The notes: generated by a model not told the origin, from the letters alone. Counted from the stretch's first letter, positions 47,495-59,183 are shown. The stretch is DNA of 64,000 nucleotides from Reticulitermes speratus (GCA_021186555.1 JAJKFL010000002.1:8817001-8881000); one strand, 5' to 3'. A program made the numbers and translations.

Positions 47495-47730
47495 TTCCTT
47501 GCATTCTTAAATTTGTAACCAGATGTGGGAGAGTGGTCAGCTTCACGCCCCGGCCACATTACTTCCGGGCATAGAGTCAGATGTACCCAACTGGATATGA
47601 GGATGAGTAGGCTCCAGGGCCAGTGTGAAAGAGAAACATTACAGTTCCTGCAGGAAATAGAACCCAGATTATCCGGAAGTCCGTAGTCCACCAACTATAC
47701 TGACCGCGTAATCCCGACAGAGGAATCATA
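47495..47730 (-). mobile_element. SINE family 1, old minus copy
   Basis: Reverse landmarks GTGGTCAGCTTCACGCCCCG, GCCACATTACTTCCGGGCA, GGCTCCAGGGCCAG and a decayed head ending in CGCGTAATCCCGAC. Confidence 0.6.
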
Positions 47731-48339
47731 ATTGCATTATGAACTTTACTGTAATAAACCAGATACGGTACAATTGCCTTTACACATGATGCAGGAATAG
47801 AAGTAACACCCAATGTAGAGATACGTTACAGGGTCACCTGTACTTTTTGGCTTGCGGGTAAAGGAGATAAAATTTTATGAATATAAAAATTATAATAAAA
47901 GTTTTATGTCGAGAAATGCTCTTAGAGTGAAAAACGACAGGCAAGACATGACATTCCGAAATACCTTAACCTTTACACAATTATAGTCAGTTGCTATTGT
48001 TATTCTCACAGTTACTGAGCTTGCAAAGTTTGCAAGAATAAAGAAGAAGAATAAGCATTGAATTCTGCTCTCACTTCGCCCACGTCTCCATTCAGTAGAG
48101 CTTAATGGCAGGCCAGATTATGCTGCTTGTCACGACGGGCTGTACCGTGTTATATAAGCGCGTCTCAAATAATGTCACTGGGTGGAACAGAAGTGTGGTG
48201 ACGTTTATTGTGTGGAATGGCTGTTGCTGGGAGAAGTAATTCGTTTACAGTATTAATTAAAAACTGACTTCGATTAAATTTAATTCTTTCTTTTTTTCTT
48301 AGTCTGACCTCTGTCTACCCACTCATTGTAGGTGTGGTG

Positions 48340-48555
48340 GGCTATTGTTGCACCTGATCACAGTCAACGACACACATACACACTCGGTAGGACTCCCCTG
48401 GACGAGCGATCGGCCCGTCGCAAAGGCATCTACCTGTATAACACACAACATTCACAACAGAGAGACCTCCATGCCCCGGGGGGATTCGAACCCGTAATCC
48501 CAGCAAGCGAGCAGCTGCAGACCCACGCCTTAGACCGCGCGGCCACCAGGATCGG
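48340..48555 (-). mobile_element. SINE family 2
   Basis: Reverse body with CACTCGGTAGGACTCCCCTG, GAGCGATCGGCCCGTCGCA and CATGCCCCGGGGGGATTCGA. The head ends GCGGCCACCAGGATCGGC. Confidence 0.8.
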
Positions 48556-48624
48556 CGGTTAGAAATTATGATATTATGTTAAAGAATCTGTTAGGAATTT
48601 GAAACTGTACTCTATGACACAAAA

Positions 48625-48880
48625 GCCGAGATAGCTCAGTCAGTATAGTGACGAGGCTACGAGCTGGGCGACAGAGGAATCTTGGTTTGATTCCCGGCAA
48701 GGACAAAAGGTTTTTCTCTTTACATCTCACAGCTCCTCTGAGGCCTACTCAGCCTCGCATTCAATGCGCTCCGTTGGCACTTTCCGCTAGGGCAAAGTTT
48801 CGGGGCCATCAAGTTGACCACTCACCCCGAATTTGGAGCCAAGGTTACGAAAGCCTTCATGACGTGCACAGCGACAACTT
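48625..48880 (+). mobile_element. SINE family 1, old copy
   Basis: The head GCCGAGATAGCTCAGTCAGT, B box TTGGTTTGATTCCC, then CAAGTTGACCACTCACCCC and GAGCCAAGGTTACGAAAGCC. Confidence 0.6.
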
Positions 48881-48950
48881 TATGCTTAGTTCAACTCTAC
48901 GGCGCAATTTCGTTAGCGCGCCGGAAACAGTAAACAAATAAGTGTGTTCT

Positions 48951-49356
48951 TTACCGGATGGGGTATCTTGTTACCGGATGGGGTATGTTGTTACCGGATG
49001 GGGTATCTTGTTACCGGATGGGGTATGTTGTTACCGGATGGGTATGTTGTTACCGGATGGGGTATCTTGTTACCGGATGGGGTATGTTGTTACCGGATGG
49101 GGTATTTGTTACCGGATGGGGTATCTTGTTACGGATGGGTATGTTGTTACCGGATGGGGTATGTTGTTACCGGATGGGGTATGTTGTTAGCGGATGGGGT
49201 ATCTTGTTACCGGATGGGGTATGTTGTTACCGGATGGGGTATGTTGTTACCGGATGGGGTATCTTGTTACCGGATGGGGTATGTTGTTACCGGATAGGGT
49301 ATGTTGTTACCGGATGGGGTATGTTGTTACCGGATGGGGTATCTTGTTACCGGATG
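48951..49356. repeat. 20-bp minisatellite, about 20 copies
   Basis: The unit is TTACCGGATGGGGTATGTTG, with a second form ending ATCTTG. In the second half the order is often one C form then two G forms, a trimer. Three units have single-base deletions. The long ORFs of repeated VTGWG / LLPDG / CYRMG are by-products. It lies in intron 1. Confidence 0.96.
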
Positions 49357-49444
49357 CCACAATTAAGTTATGTAATGTTAGGCGATCTGCGCCAGAAGTA
49401 ACCAGTAGACGTCTCGACGAACTTCCCGTCATTGACATGACTTA

Positions 49445-51120
49445 AGCGAGGAATAAATAAGGAAGCTTCTTATGAATTCGAAACCCGATCAAGTCCCGTA
49501 ATGCTCTTCTAAATTAGCCAAGACTGAGAAAATTTCTCTCGGCGTTTAGACTTCAGACAGCCCACACTACATCTAAATTAAAGACGTCGTTTAGGTTTCA
49601 AGTATTTGTGTTAATCTCAAAGAGTGCTGCAGAATTCCAAGCGTTTCACATTCGTGTTACAACGAAAAAAATGTGAATTTTTAAATCAAACTGCAGAATA
49701 ATGCTACGCAGATTCATAGAACTATTATTAGAAATTACCCTTACGTACCCTTGGGCACATGCAGAACTTGACAAGCATCAATCACAGTAAGACTGACAGT
49801 GATTTAATTCAAGTGCAAGTTTAAATTCACAGTAAACTTAACAATCTCCAGAGCTCTTTTTCCTTTCTCTCGTTTTTTTGACGTCACTGCACGCAGCGAA
49901 ACTGACAACTGGCCCACAAGGATCGACCCACGTGGCGAAGCCATATATTTCCTGAAACGTCACACATAATACCGAAACTACTTTATCAGTACAAAGTTCT
50001 AAACACATGAGATTATTCAATTCACCGTTCTGATGTATTTCCCTGTACGACAGGCTTATTGCATCAGGGGAAACTAAGCTCTAACTAAATCGGAGAAGCA
50101 GTGCAAAAACTGGGAGGGAGAGTTGCAGCTTACTGCGTGCAACCTTTATATCAGGGAGGTCGCAGACTTGATTATATGAAGAAAGAATTTTACTTTTGCC
50201 TTTTCCATATTTGTGTTAGCAATAAACAATGAGAGGGCACAGAAGTAATATTTAATTTCGCAAAAAGCTAATTTGAACTCTATGTCCATTGTGGTTTGCT
50301 GTTCAATTTCGTACATTACATGTATGAAAATTACATTCACCAGACAAATTTTAGTGCAGACCACCGATACCAAATTTCATATCAGTAAAGTATCTTACGA
50401 AATATATTGGCTAATGCGTGTGGACTGATGTAATCCACCTTATGTAAGTCAACTTAGTGTAAGTCGTGAAAGAGTGCACAGTAGATACGTCGTGAGCAAA
50501 AATCATTTGCTTTGTACGGGCAAATGGGTGGAAATATTACAACGGTTACTTGGTGTGAAGAAACTCCAGCGCAAACAAGGAAAAGAAAAATATTAACATA
50601 TTCCCCATATTTCTCAGTCTACATAAAATTATTTAATGTTTAAGTTAGGGGTTAAGAAATTTTCCAAAAATCTAGAAGCCACATCGAAATTCTAGGCGCC
50701 AGAACAGTGTCATGAAGCAAGTTCCATACTGAGCACCCACAGACATTAGGCGCCACCGTGCATAATTTAGTCGCCTGGGGAACATGGCGACAGGGATTTG
50801 TGCATCCTTGGATTTAATAATAATATTTAATATTTAAAATTATAAATATATTACTTTCTACAACAGAGTTTAAAAAATTCTAAATTTATTTTAGACGGCT
50901 GTCTCGTCAAATATACAAGAGAGTACTAAAGAACAAAGAGAAGCAAACAAAGAGGAAATTAACTTGATTTATAAAAGTATAAATTCGCTCTTACTGGAAC
51001 GATAAGAACAGAAATAACTGACAGCCACCAACATGGGAATCCAAATACCGCAGAAGTTGTAATACAAATAATGTTACACAATTTGGCGTATTGTTGTGTA
51101 TTGTACATACATTCTGACAA
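49445..51120. other. Intron 1 sequence without recognisable element
   Basis: No long ORF, tRNA-like box or inverted repeat was noticed. Confidence 0.4.
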
Positions 51121-51139
51121 GACGGGTAATGCACGTATA

Positions 51140-51543
51140 ACGTAACATTGTGGCGCGTTCGAGTAACCATTGTTGCTGTAGAAATAACATTGCTTTTATT
51201 GTGTCATAAACAGCACGATTTTCGGACAAAAAAAGGGCTGAAGATAAAACGTTTGTTTTGATTTTCTCTACAACGTTCTTCTAAAATATTTCTTATTATA
51301 AGAAGAAGTCGGAGAGATACTACCATAAATGTACATAGGTCTTCATGTAAAGTACCCGTTATTTTTGTCAGATTTTAATGCAACTTGAATTTCTCGACAG
51401 ATTTTCGAACAATCTCAAAATACCAAATTTCATGAAAATCCGTTCAGTGGGAGCCGTGTTGTTCCGTGCGGACGGACAGACGGTCAGAGAGACATAACGA
51501 AAATAATAGTCGCTTTTCGCAATGTCAAGAACGCGTCTAAAAA
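51140..51543 (-). repeat. ~500-bp interspersed repeat (MITE-like), copy 4, internally deleted
   Basis: The termini match the other copies (GTGGCGCGTTC on the left, GAACGCGTCTAAAAA on the right). About 100 bp just inside the left end is missing, so the copy is about 404 bp long. Confidence 0.55.
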
Positions 51544-51639
51544 TTTATGATTTTGTATCTAATCTGTGTAATAAAGTGGGATTCCATCGTTGCAGAATTG
51601 GTACTGTAAAATATAACGATATGCACATAATTTAACGAA

Positions 51640-51690
51640 TTGCCTGAAGGTGGTTTTTTTGCAAGCGAAACTTGTAGTAGGGATACACAA
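51640..51690 (+). ncRNA. Degenerate hammerhead-like motif
   Basis: CTGAAGG (51644-51650), T, a weak hairpin GGTTTTTTTGCAAGC, GAAAC, TT, GTA. Core position G replaces A; no inverted partner was found. Confidence 0.25.
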
Positions 51691-51773
51691 ATTTTAATGT
51701 ACATAGTTGTGTCGACTGAAAGTCTGTTTATACATGCATTTACAGACAGCACACTGCGATGCCTGTTAAAGAC

Positions 51774-52390
51774 TTAATAATAATAATAATAACCTCAGGT
51801 TGCCCCATTTTGGCGAAGAACGAATCCCTAATGAGACACGATAAAATTGGTGTACATTTACATTAATCAATATGCAAAGCATTAGGCATCGACAGGACAG
51901 ATAAATGGTACACACACACACCCAAACCAGTATGTGAACGTGAAGATGTGACAGTGTTATGGAATCAAGGAGTGCATACAGACAGAGAAGTTACGGCAAA
52001 TAGGCTAGATATAATAATTAAAGACAAAAAAGAGAAAACATGCATACTGATAGATGTGGCAATACGAGCGGACAGAAATGTAAAGCAAAAGGAAGCAGAA
52101 GAGAAGCTAAAATACAACAGTTTATGTATAGAGATACAGCGAATGTGGGACATGAAATGTGTGATTATACCGGTAATAATTGGAGCCACCGGCATAGTAA
52201 CAAATGTTTTAAAGAAACATTTGGAAGCCATACCAGTAAAACATTCAACAGATTCACTACAAAAGACAGCAGTACTTGGAACATCACACGTAATACCGAA
52301 AATACTGCTGTCTGAAACTTGAAGCCTGAGCGGTGGGAATTATCGTTGGTTCAAGAGAATTACCAGGGAGAAAAGGCCTGTGACAAGAGA

Positions 52391-52421
<31 letters not shown>
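51774..52421 (+). mobile_element. Dong/R4-like LINE 3' end, flanked by TAA repeats
   Basis: The coding end runs from about 51801 to the stop at 52320-52322: CPILAKNESLMRHDKIGVHL (with C and H of a zinc-binding C..H.H.C motif), ICKALGI, DKWYTHTPKPVCEREDVTVL, NRLDIIIKDKKEKTCILIDV, KEAEEKLKYNSLCIEIQRMW, VIIPVIIGATGIVTNVLKK, QKTAVLGTSHVIPKIL. The order (zinc motif, then D..D..I in a restriction-like fold) fits RLE-type LINEs of the R4/Dong group. There is one in-frame stop near 51864. The fragment starts at a TAA run (51774-51793) and ends in an AAT/TAA run (52393-52421). It is 5'-truncated and dead. Confidence 0.7.
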
Positions 52422-52577
52422 AGGTCCGTTGAACTACAAAGAATTGAATGCAGGGGAAGGTTGGCTGTACGAATTATGTTCGGAATTTCTTCTGCGTATC
52501 ATATATTCACTGTAATTTTTTTTCCATTAGACTCTTTACTCTTCTTTGGTAAAATTCTAGTGAGTAATTAGACACTT

Positions 52578-52840
52578 GCCGATACCGGTGGGCATGCTTT
52601 CTAAGGCGTAGGTCTAAAACCGCTCAATTGGTGGGATTGCGGGTTCGAATGCCGCTGAGTGCATGGAAATTCGTCGCTTGTAATTGTTGTGTTTTGTGCA
52701 GGTAGCGGCCTCTACGACGGGCTGATCACTCGTTCAGAGGATTCCTACCGTGTGTGTGTGTGTCTAATTGTGTGTGATCTGGAAACCTCAACAGTGAGGC
52801 GGCCTAGGACCGAGTTGGAATGTAGCGTCACAGAAAAACA
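52578..52840 (+). mobile_element. SINE family 2
   Basis: The head GCCGATACCGGTGGGCATGC, B box TGCGGGTTCGAATGCC, and the body with GACGGGCTGATCACTCGTTC, ATTCCTACCGTGTGTG and GAGGCGGCCTAGGACC. Confidence 0.8.
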
Positions 52841-53217
52841 AACACTGAAACATGTCAAAAGTAGACAAGGAAGTAGACACACACTAGCACTTACAGGGCT
52901 ATGGTCTTGACAGTTTTAATATTACGAAGAAACTGCAATAAATAATGTGAACTGCAAACATGAATTTTTTCAGAAAATTGGTTTCATAATTAAAAGACCA
53001 AACTAAGAATTAAAAATGTGCAATTTATTCCTACAAGCGAAAACTGTCGCAAATTTAGATTGTTACAAGGACTTACTGTCAATAACATGAGAGGTCTGTT
53101 GTCACTTTTCCTGCACTGCTAACATTGCTTTTCCCATGTATTTCCATTTACATACCGCGTGTTTTTCCGCATGGAAACAGAACAGATGTGGCGAACTAAA
53201 ATGAGGGGTTGACACTG

Positions 53218-53526
53218 GTAAGGTAAAGGTAAAGTTAAAGGTAAAGTTCTCCCTAGAACGCGCCATGAAGGCCCACAGGGGTAGTAGAAGTATAGCTCTA
53301 CTCTTTCTTTAACCCTGGCACTAGATGAGGGTGGGTGGTCAACTCGACGCCCCGGCCGTTTTACCCCCGGGAAAGAGACCCGGTACCCATTTTATAGAAG
53401 GCTGGGTGGGCCCCAGTGCCGGTCTGTACGGGTGCGGAAAACCTCACCCCCCACCGGGATTCGATCCCCGGACCGTCCAGCCCGTAGCGAGTCGCTATAC
53501 CGACTACGCTATCCCGGCCCTTGGGT
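53218..53526 (-). mobile_element. SINE family 1, full, with TSD
   Basis: The left tail is GTAAGGTAAAGGTAAAGTTA and the right head ends CTATCCCGGCCC. TSD TTGACACTG is at 53209-53217 and 53527-53535. Confidence 0.88.
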
Positions 53527-53639
53527 TTGACACTGTGGAAATTAAAAGTGACACTTTGTGAAATGATAATAATACTAATAATTATAATAATAAGAGAGAA
53601 ATGTTTTATTTAACGACGTTGTAAGTTACTAACGTTATG

Positions 53640-53840
53640 CAGCATTCTTGGTATATGAATGAATGTGAGTATGAAGCAATGGTGGAATGACACTTACAGG
53701 GGAATACCGAAGTACTCGGAAACCCCCTGTAGCATTGCCACTTTATCCACCACAAATCTCACACAGGCTGGCCTAAGATGGTATTCCCTTGCGACAGTAG
53801 GATTCCGAACAATACTAGTAGAAATAATCGTATTTCATGT
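53640..53840 (-). mobile_element. SINE family 5-like, copy 2
   Basis: Landmarks: GTATGAAGCAATGGTGGAAT, CGAAGTACTCGGAAACCCCC, GCATTGCCACTTTATCCACC, ACAAATCTCACACAGG and GGATTCCGAAC at the tRNA-like side. Confidence 0.5.
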
Positions 53841-53884
53841 GAAAATGACGTAACCCAAGTTTATACATAAAGAGATAGTAAACT

Positions 53885-54085
53885 GAGTCTTTCGATCTTC
53901 TGAGATGTTACGCAGCGCATATCGACCGTTTGGGGCCGTCTATGAGTGCCATCTTCAAGGTTCAAGCAGCATTATCCTTGGACTGCTTGATCCTTGAAGA
54001 TGGGACGGACAGTCTGTCCCGAAACCTCGATAACAAACTACCCATCTACGTTACGTAACATCCCAGAAAAGCGAAGGTCTGAAAA
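53885..54085. mobile_element. Family P palindrome, old copy
   Basis: Arms around 53895-53970 and 53985-54075: GATGTTACGCAGCGC and GTTACGTAACATCCCAGAAA. The core on the right is CCTTGAAGATGGGAC..GTCCCGAAACCTCG. Confidence 0.6.
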
Positions 54086-54905
54086 ACGCTGCGTCGGAAG
54101 CTTCCAATCTCGCACATAGTGAATTGTGTAACTAGAGCAGAGAGGCTTAGAGGCCGCAGTAAGTTACGGAGGAGAGTGGAAGGGACCTGAAGGTAGAAGC
54201 CTTGACCCTGATGGTGATGGCGTTAAGATGTGTTTACTGTAACGAGTCCAATATTTCTAGACACACAGTGACGAGCTCGTTTGATGACTTTACATTAGCG
54301 AAATGGAAGGATTTGCGATAAACAATAGCTGTTGTGTACAGACCTGCAAGTGGTCTGAAGTAGTAGAGAGGACTTAATGTTGTGGAAAGAGAGAGACAGA
54401 GAAGTGTACGAAAACTTAGTGGGCTTTCCAACATCTGCCAGCAAAGTTATTTTTACGTTGTACCGCAGAAAGGTTTGTTTGAATGGAGGCGCAATGCTGT
54501 TGCTAATTATCGTCCTGTGTATATGTTGGGAAAAAGAAGCACAATGCACAAAAGAGACACGAGTTGACCCACACAAGTGCGTTCATTTGATCGTCGATAC
54601 AATTATGTACTACTTTCGCACTCAGATGGCAAACTTTCTGATGATTTATATAAGCGAAGGTAAACTGAATTATGAAGCAAACAGGATATTAAAACGTGGA
54701 AAACACTTGAACTAAATGAATAATGGAACTACCATTATCTTGGTGACAGTCATTGTTATAATACAAAGCAGCTTTGCTACGTACAGTCAGAAACAAACTT
54801 TGCTTCCGATTTCTCATGGAACATTAGATTAGTTAATTTATTGCTAGTGCACGTTGGCTAAATCATATGAAAATATAACTTGCTTCTTATTGAGTCATGA
54901 AATAC

Positions 54906-55690
54906 AGGGTGCTGCAGAAAGTACTGGGACATGTTATATTTTAATAATACTTAAAGTAGTGTCACAGGTGATGACATAATTGTATCAGAATGCTCACAAA
55001 GCTTTGAAAATTCAGTACAGATGGACAAGTGTTGTACATTTTGAAAAAGTGTCTGTCCGGTGACCACTTTCACAAGAAGTACATTCGTTCTCCCGAGGAA
55101 GTAGGTTAGACAATGCCTTCTGTAGCTATTCCTGTGATATAGAAAAAATGTGTTCCTGAATTACTGTCTTCGGTTCCTCAGTCATTGCTGAACGAGTCTG
55201 GAAAACACGAACTTGTAGCGTGTCAGGGGCCGTCAGGTCCGGAGGCCAAAAAGCATCCGAATCGAAAAAGCAGTCATCCTGGAAATGCTCCGCAGAATAA
55301 TTATGGAAATGCTAGCTGTGTGGAACGTAGCAACCTGCTTGCTGGAACCACAAATTTCGAATGCTTGAACGGGGCATTTCAGGAGCCGGAAAGTTCTCAA
55401 GAGGGTCCCAATAACATCCGGCGTTTACTGACACTGTTTCACGTTCTTTCTCAAAGATGTGAGGTCCGTTGACGGTGAAAGATTTTACACAGCAACACTC
55501 TTTTACCATGGCGGAATGAAGAGGATTATTGTGTATTTCAGTAGGATTTTCTTGACACCAGCAGCAAAAGGTTTGCCCGTTTACATATGCCGAGAGATCA
55601 AATTGGGGGTTTCAGATGTTACTCGTATTTATTCCTTTATAATATTTGGATTTGTGTTGTGTGAATCTAAAAAATCGAGACAAGCAATCT
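54906..55690 (-). pseudogene. Tc/mariner-like DDE transposase, C-terminal half, broken
   Basis: On the minus strand, across several frames: AYVNGQTFCCW, NPTEIHNNPLHSAMV, VNGPHIFEKE, IRNLWFQQAGCYVPHS and WPPDLTAPD, followed by a decayed tail. These correspond to the catalytic-core segments usually read as FSDEAHF..HVN, WFQQDGA and WPPRSPDLTAPDFF. The second catalytic Asp position (QQDG) is QQAG here, with further stops. The end near 54906 (GGGTGCTGCAGAAAGTACTG) is probably the element terminus. It is likely the same class as the DUF4817 fragment at 21.9 kb. Confidence 0.65.
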
Positions 55691-56241
55691 GTATGTGTAC
55701 TGACCACTCTTTCATATTAGACTGATGTGCGAGCCATAAACAAATTGCAACAAATTTCCCTTGAGACCTGACGGGCGTGCTAAAATTTAGTCACAAAAAT
55801 TACAGCGATTTAAATTTTATCAGCTTTTTCTGCCGCGTGTCCAGGAACTGAGGACAGGAATTCGGAAAGAGATTGCCACTATTTTACGGGAAGAACTACA
55901 GAAGGCAATGTCTAACATGCTTTCTCCGCGAACAAATATACTGCTTCAGCTACACATCAAGGTATTGTATACATCACAGTCACTTGAGTGTATCATTTTT
56001 TAATTCAAAGGAAGTTGGTGTAAGGAACAACTTGATACCTGTAAGAAGAGTCTCGATGTATTAAACCAACAAAGAAAATAGAGCTTAATATTAAAAAAAA
56101 ATATATATATACTGCTTGTGAAGGAGGTAACCTGACAGATATTATTTTTAAGATATAAGACATTGGTGTATCTGTACAGAATGTACTAAGATTTACGAGT
56201 AGTTGTTATCATTATGTCTTCACCTGTGTGATTACTTTTGA

Positions 56242-56489
56242 TTACCAATGGCTCGACAGCCCCTTGGGGGCCTGGGCCTCTTCATTTCGTCGAGCTTTCA
56301 TGATCACACACATTAAACACACCACAGTCGGTAGGACTCCTCTGGACGAGGGACTAGCTCGTCGCAGAGACAACACACAACACTCACAAGAGACAGACAT
56401 CCATGCTCTAGGCGGGATTCGAACCCACAATTCCAGTAAGCGAGCGGCCGCAGACCCACGCCTTCGACCGCGCGGCCACTGGGATCGGC
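56242..56489 (-). mobile_element. SINE family 2
   Basis: Reverse body with CAGTCGGTAGGACTCCTCTG, the ACTAGCTCGTCGCAGAG block, and the head CGCGCGGCCACTGGGATCGG. Confidence 0.85.
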
Positions 56490-57390
56490 TACTTTTGGTA
56501 TTACCCAGATATAAACTGTACCAGCACTTTCTGCAGCCGTCTGTATGTGACGGTCATAATGGACAACTGCTATCCAAGAAGAAGAGACCACAAATAATGA
56601 GCAGTGCTTAGATGTTATAAAGAGCTGAGGAGAAAAAACATGGCAATTTCTTTACATGTTCTTCATTTTATAAGTTAAACCTTCCACCAGTTCCCAGTAT
56701 TCATTATCCTGATCTGTACAACAGGGCCATTTGAGAATGAAGGTGCCGAAGGACCTGTCTTACCCCACCTCAAGATTAAAAACAGACATTAAAAATAATG
56801 CTTTTACTCAACATAAAGGGACCTCGAGGTTTGATCGTAAGCGAGATTTCCAAATGTCCGACATCTAAAGCACGAAGGTTTTACAAAAGTACTTCATTTA
56901 TTTAATGTTTTCAACTACAAGTTCCAGTGTGTTCTTTGTCTTGGTACCGCACGTGTGTCAGGAAGTCTTTACATCAGCTCCTCTTTCATTTATATCTGTT
57001 GCTGTGTGACATGTGAAAACACTGCTATTTAATTTATTTTCAGTTGATGTGACCCTTTTGCACTAGGCACTTAACATGGGGTATTGAGATGACTATGGAG
57101 ATAATAATTATTTATGCATTTTTTGGTGTGGTGGCTTTCGTAAAAGCCTACCAAAATCGCTCCGTCCCTCTTTCCATGCAAGAAATAACTTGACATTCGC
57201 TGAAAGAATTTCAGTGAATTTTATACTGGAGAGGGTTATACATTTTTGTCTATACTCGTATATTTCAGTTATATTGAATCGGTTAGAAAATCACTTTGCA
57301 CGAAAACCTTCATGTTTTCTGCCGGATCTCGACAGTAATTTGCTAAATATTTATGGAAAATAAATGTTTTTGGTGCCTATTTAATGATGT

Positions 57391-57680
57391 GGGGCCCGGA
57401 ATAACGTAATCGGTATAGTGACTAGGCTATGGGCTGGACGGTCTGAGCTTAAAATCCTCGTAGGGCAAAAATTTGTCTCATTTCCAAAAGGTCAAACCGG
57501 TTTTTGGGCCCACTCAACTTCCTATTTAATGGGTACCGTTGTCCTTTCCCGGGGGTAAAGCAGCCAGGGCGTGAAATTAACCACGTTTCTCCATCTAGTG
57601 CGGAGGTTAAGAATGAGTGGATTTATGCTTCTGCTCTCTCTATATGCCTCCAGGATGTCGACAGGGAGAACTTTACATCT
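57391..57680 (+). mobile_element. SINE family 1, diverged
   Basis: The head GGCCCGGAATAACGTAATCG, a mutated B box (GCTTAAAATCC), then TTAATGGGTACCGTTGTCCT, CCCGGGGGTAAAGCAGCC and GTGCGGAGGTTAAGAATGAG. Confidence 0.75.
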
Positions 57681-57684
57681 TCCT

Positions 57685-58195
57685 TTATTTACTGATGTTC
57701 TGTCTGCAATATATGCAGTCAAATACAGATGGATAAATATCAATACGGAGCAATGGTGCAATGATGCTGACATGGGAGAGCGGAGGCTGTGCCATGGTTC
57801 AGGCGGTTAATCGCCGACCTCTCACCGCGGAGGCCCGGGTTCCATCCCGGGGTCGGTGCACGTGGGATTTGTGTTGAACAAAGTTTCACTAGGACAGGTT
57901 TTTCTCCGAGTACTTCGGTTGCACCATTAAATTGGAAAAGCAGAAAACACTTTGTCATCATCACAGGGTTGCACAATTAGCCTTCAAGGCTGCGGTGCGT
58001 CCGTATCATCTGCTACGGGGCCCTTCAATAAATAAATAAAAAAATGGGAGAGCGAAAGTACTCCGAGAAAACGTTTTCCCAGTGCCACTTTCTCCACCAC
58101 CAAGCACACGTGGACTGTCGTGCCATCGGATTCGGACTTCTTCTGTGAGACAATGATTAACCACCTGAACTATAGCATGACACTTGTTTAGACGA
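57685..58195 (-). mobile_element. SINE family 5-like, copy 3, split by SINE family 4
   Basis: Outer parts 57685-57771 and 58055-58195. The second part has GTACTCCGAGAAAACGTTTT, CAGTGCCACTTTCTCCACCA and CCACCTGAACTATAGCATG. Confidence 0.5.
57783..58043 (+). mobile_element. SINE family 4, with 11-bp TSD
   Basis: A tRNA-like head (GTTCAGGCGGTTAATCGCC, GCCCGGGTTCCATCCCGG) is followed by a short body (GTGCACGTGGGATTTGTGTT, GTACTTCGGTTGCACC, GGCTGCGGTGCGTCCG) and an AAATAAATAAAAAAA tail. TSD ATGGGAGAGCG is at 57772-57782 and 58044-58054. Confidence 0.88.
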
Positions 58196-58321
58196 AACGT
58201 TGTAAGAAAATACTAACTAACTAACCAACCCTATGAAGAAGAGTCATTTTGAAAAATTAATCGTTTATCAGGTAGTCGAGAAATTTCCCGCGTTAAATGG
58301 AATCTGAATATTCATCACTTA

Positions 58322-58850
58322 ATTATTATTATTATTATTATTTACTGCAATTGGGTTTTCACCCGGTGGCAGTAGTCTTAACACTAGTACACACAATACA
58401 AATGGACATATAATATACATAAAAGTAACAATACAAAACAAACTATACACAATTACCAAACAAAATACATACATTAAGTACAAGTACACACATTAGAACA
58501 CCATACACGCATTACAAAAACATCCACACCTTAACAAAAACATCCACACCTTAACAAAAACATACACACCTTAACAAAACATCCAATCCTTAACAAAAAC
58601 ATCCACACATTACAAAAACATCCACACCTTACAACAATATCCACTCCTTAACAGAAACATCCACACCTTACAAAAACACACACACACAATAAAAAAAACA
58701 CAAGCACATTACAAAAAAACCCACACATTAAATAATACAAAAACAACAAAACACACATACTGCAAAAAGAAAGAGTTGTTAAGCCTAACCTAAAACCTAA
58801 CGTAAATGAATCAGAGTTAAAGTAATTTGGTATACCAAGCCCGCTAATTA
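58322..58850 (-). mobile_element. LINE 3' UTR fragment with TAA tail, copy B
   Basis: Starts with (ATT)n, then TTTACTGCAATTGGGTTTTC, and continues as the reverse of 7515-7935. The internal 20-bp repeats (AACATCCACACCTTAACAAA) are expanded relative to copy A. Confidence 0.65.
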
Positions 58851-59183
58851 TCTGTATACTGAGCCAGATTAATCCAGTCCACGCCCTCCCAAAAGAAATG
58901 TGAAACACACATTTTAAGTCCTGTATATTTTTTCCTTAAATTTTATTACATATTGTAGAGATAATCACAGCCAGGTAGGGGACACGCCACAACCGTTGCG
59001 CGCTGCATGTATTTTTGAACATCCAGCAGCGGACATTCAAACGCTTGTCAAAATTAACGTGGGCCCTTATTTATGATAATTGTTTGTGCGAGTAATTAAA
59101 CGAAGCGTCCTCCCACATGAATTTATATGACTGCATGCTTATAAATGCACGTTCAATTAAAATATAATTGAACGTAGTATAAT

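Noticed and set aside
48942-49445. ORFs of repeated TGWGMLLPDG
   Set aside because: A by-product of the 20-bp minisatellite.
54377-54715. 112-codon plus-strand ORF
   Set aside because: No family features. The overlapping minus-strand ORFs are equally long, as expected by chance.
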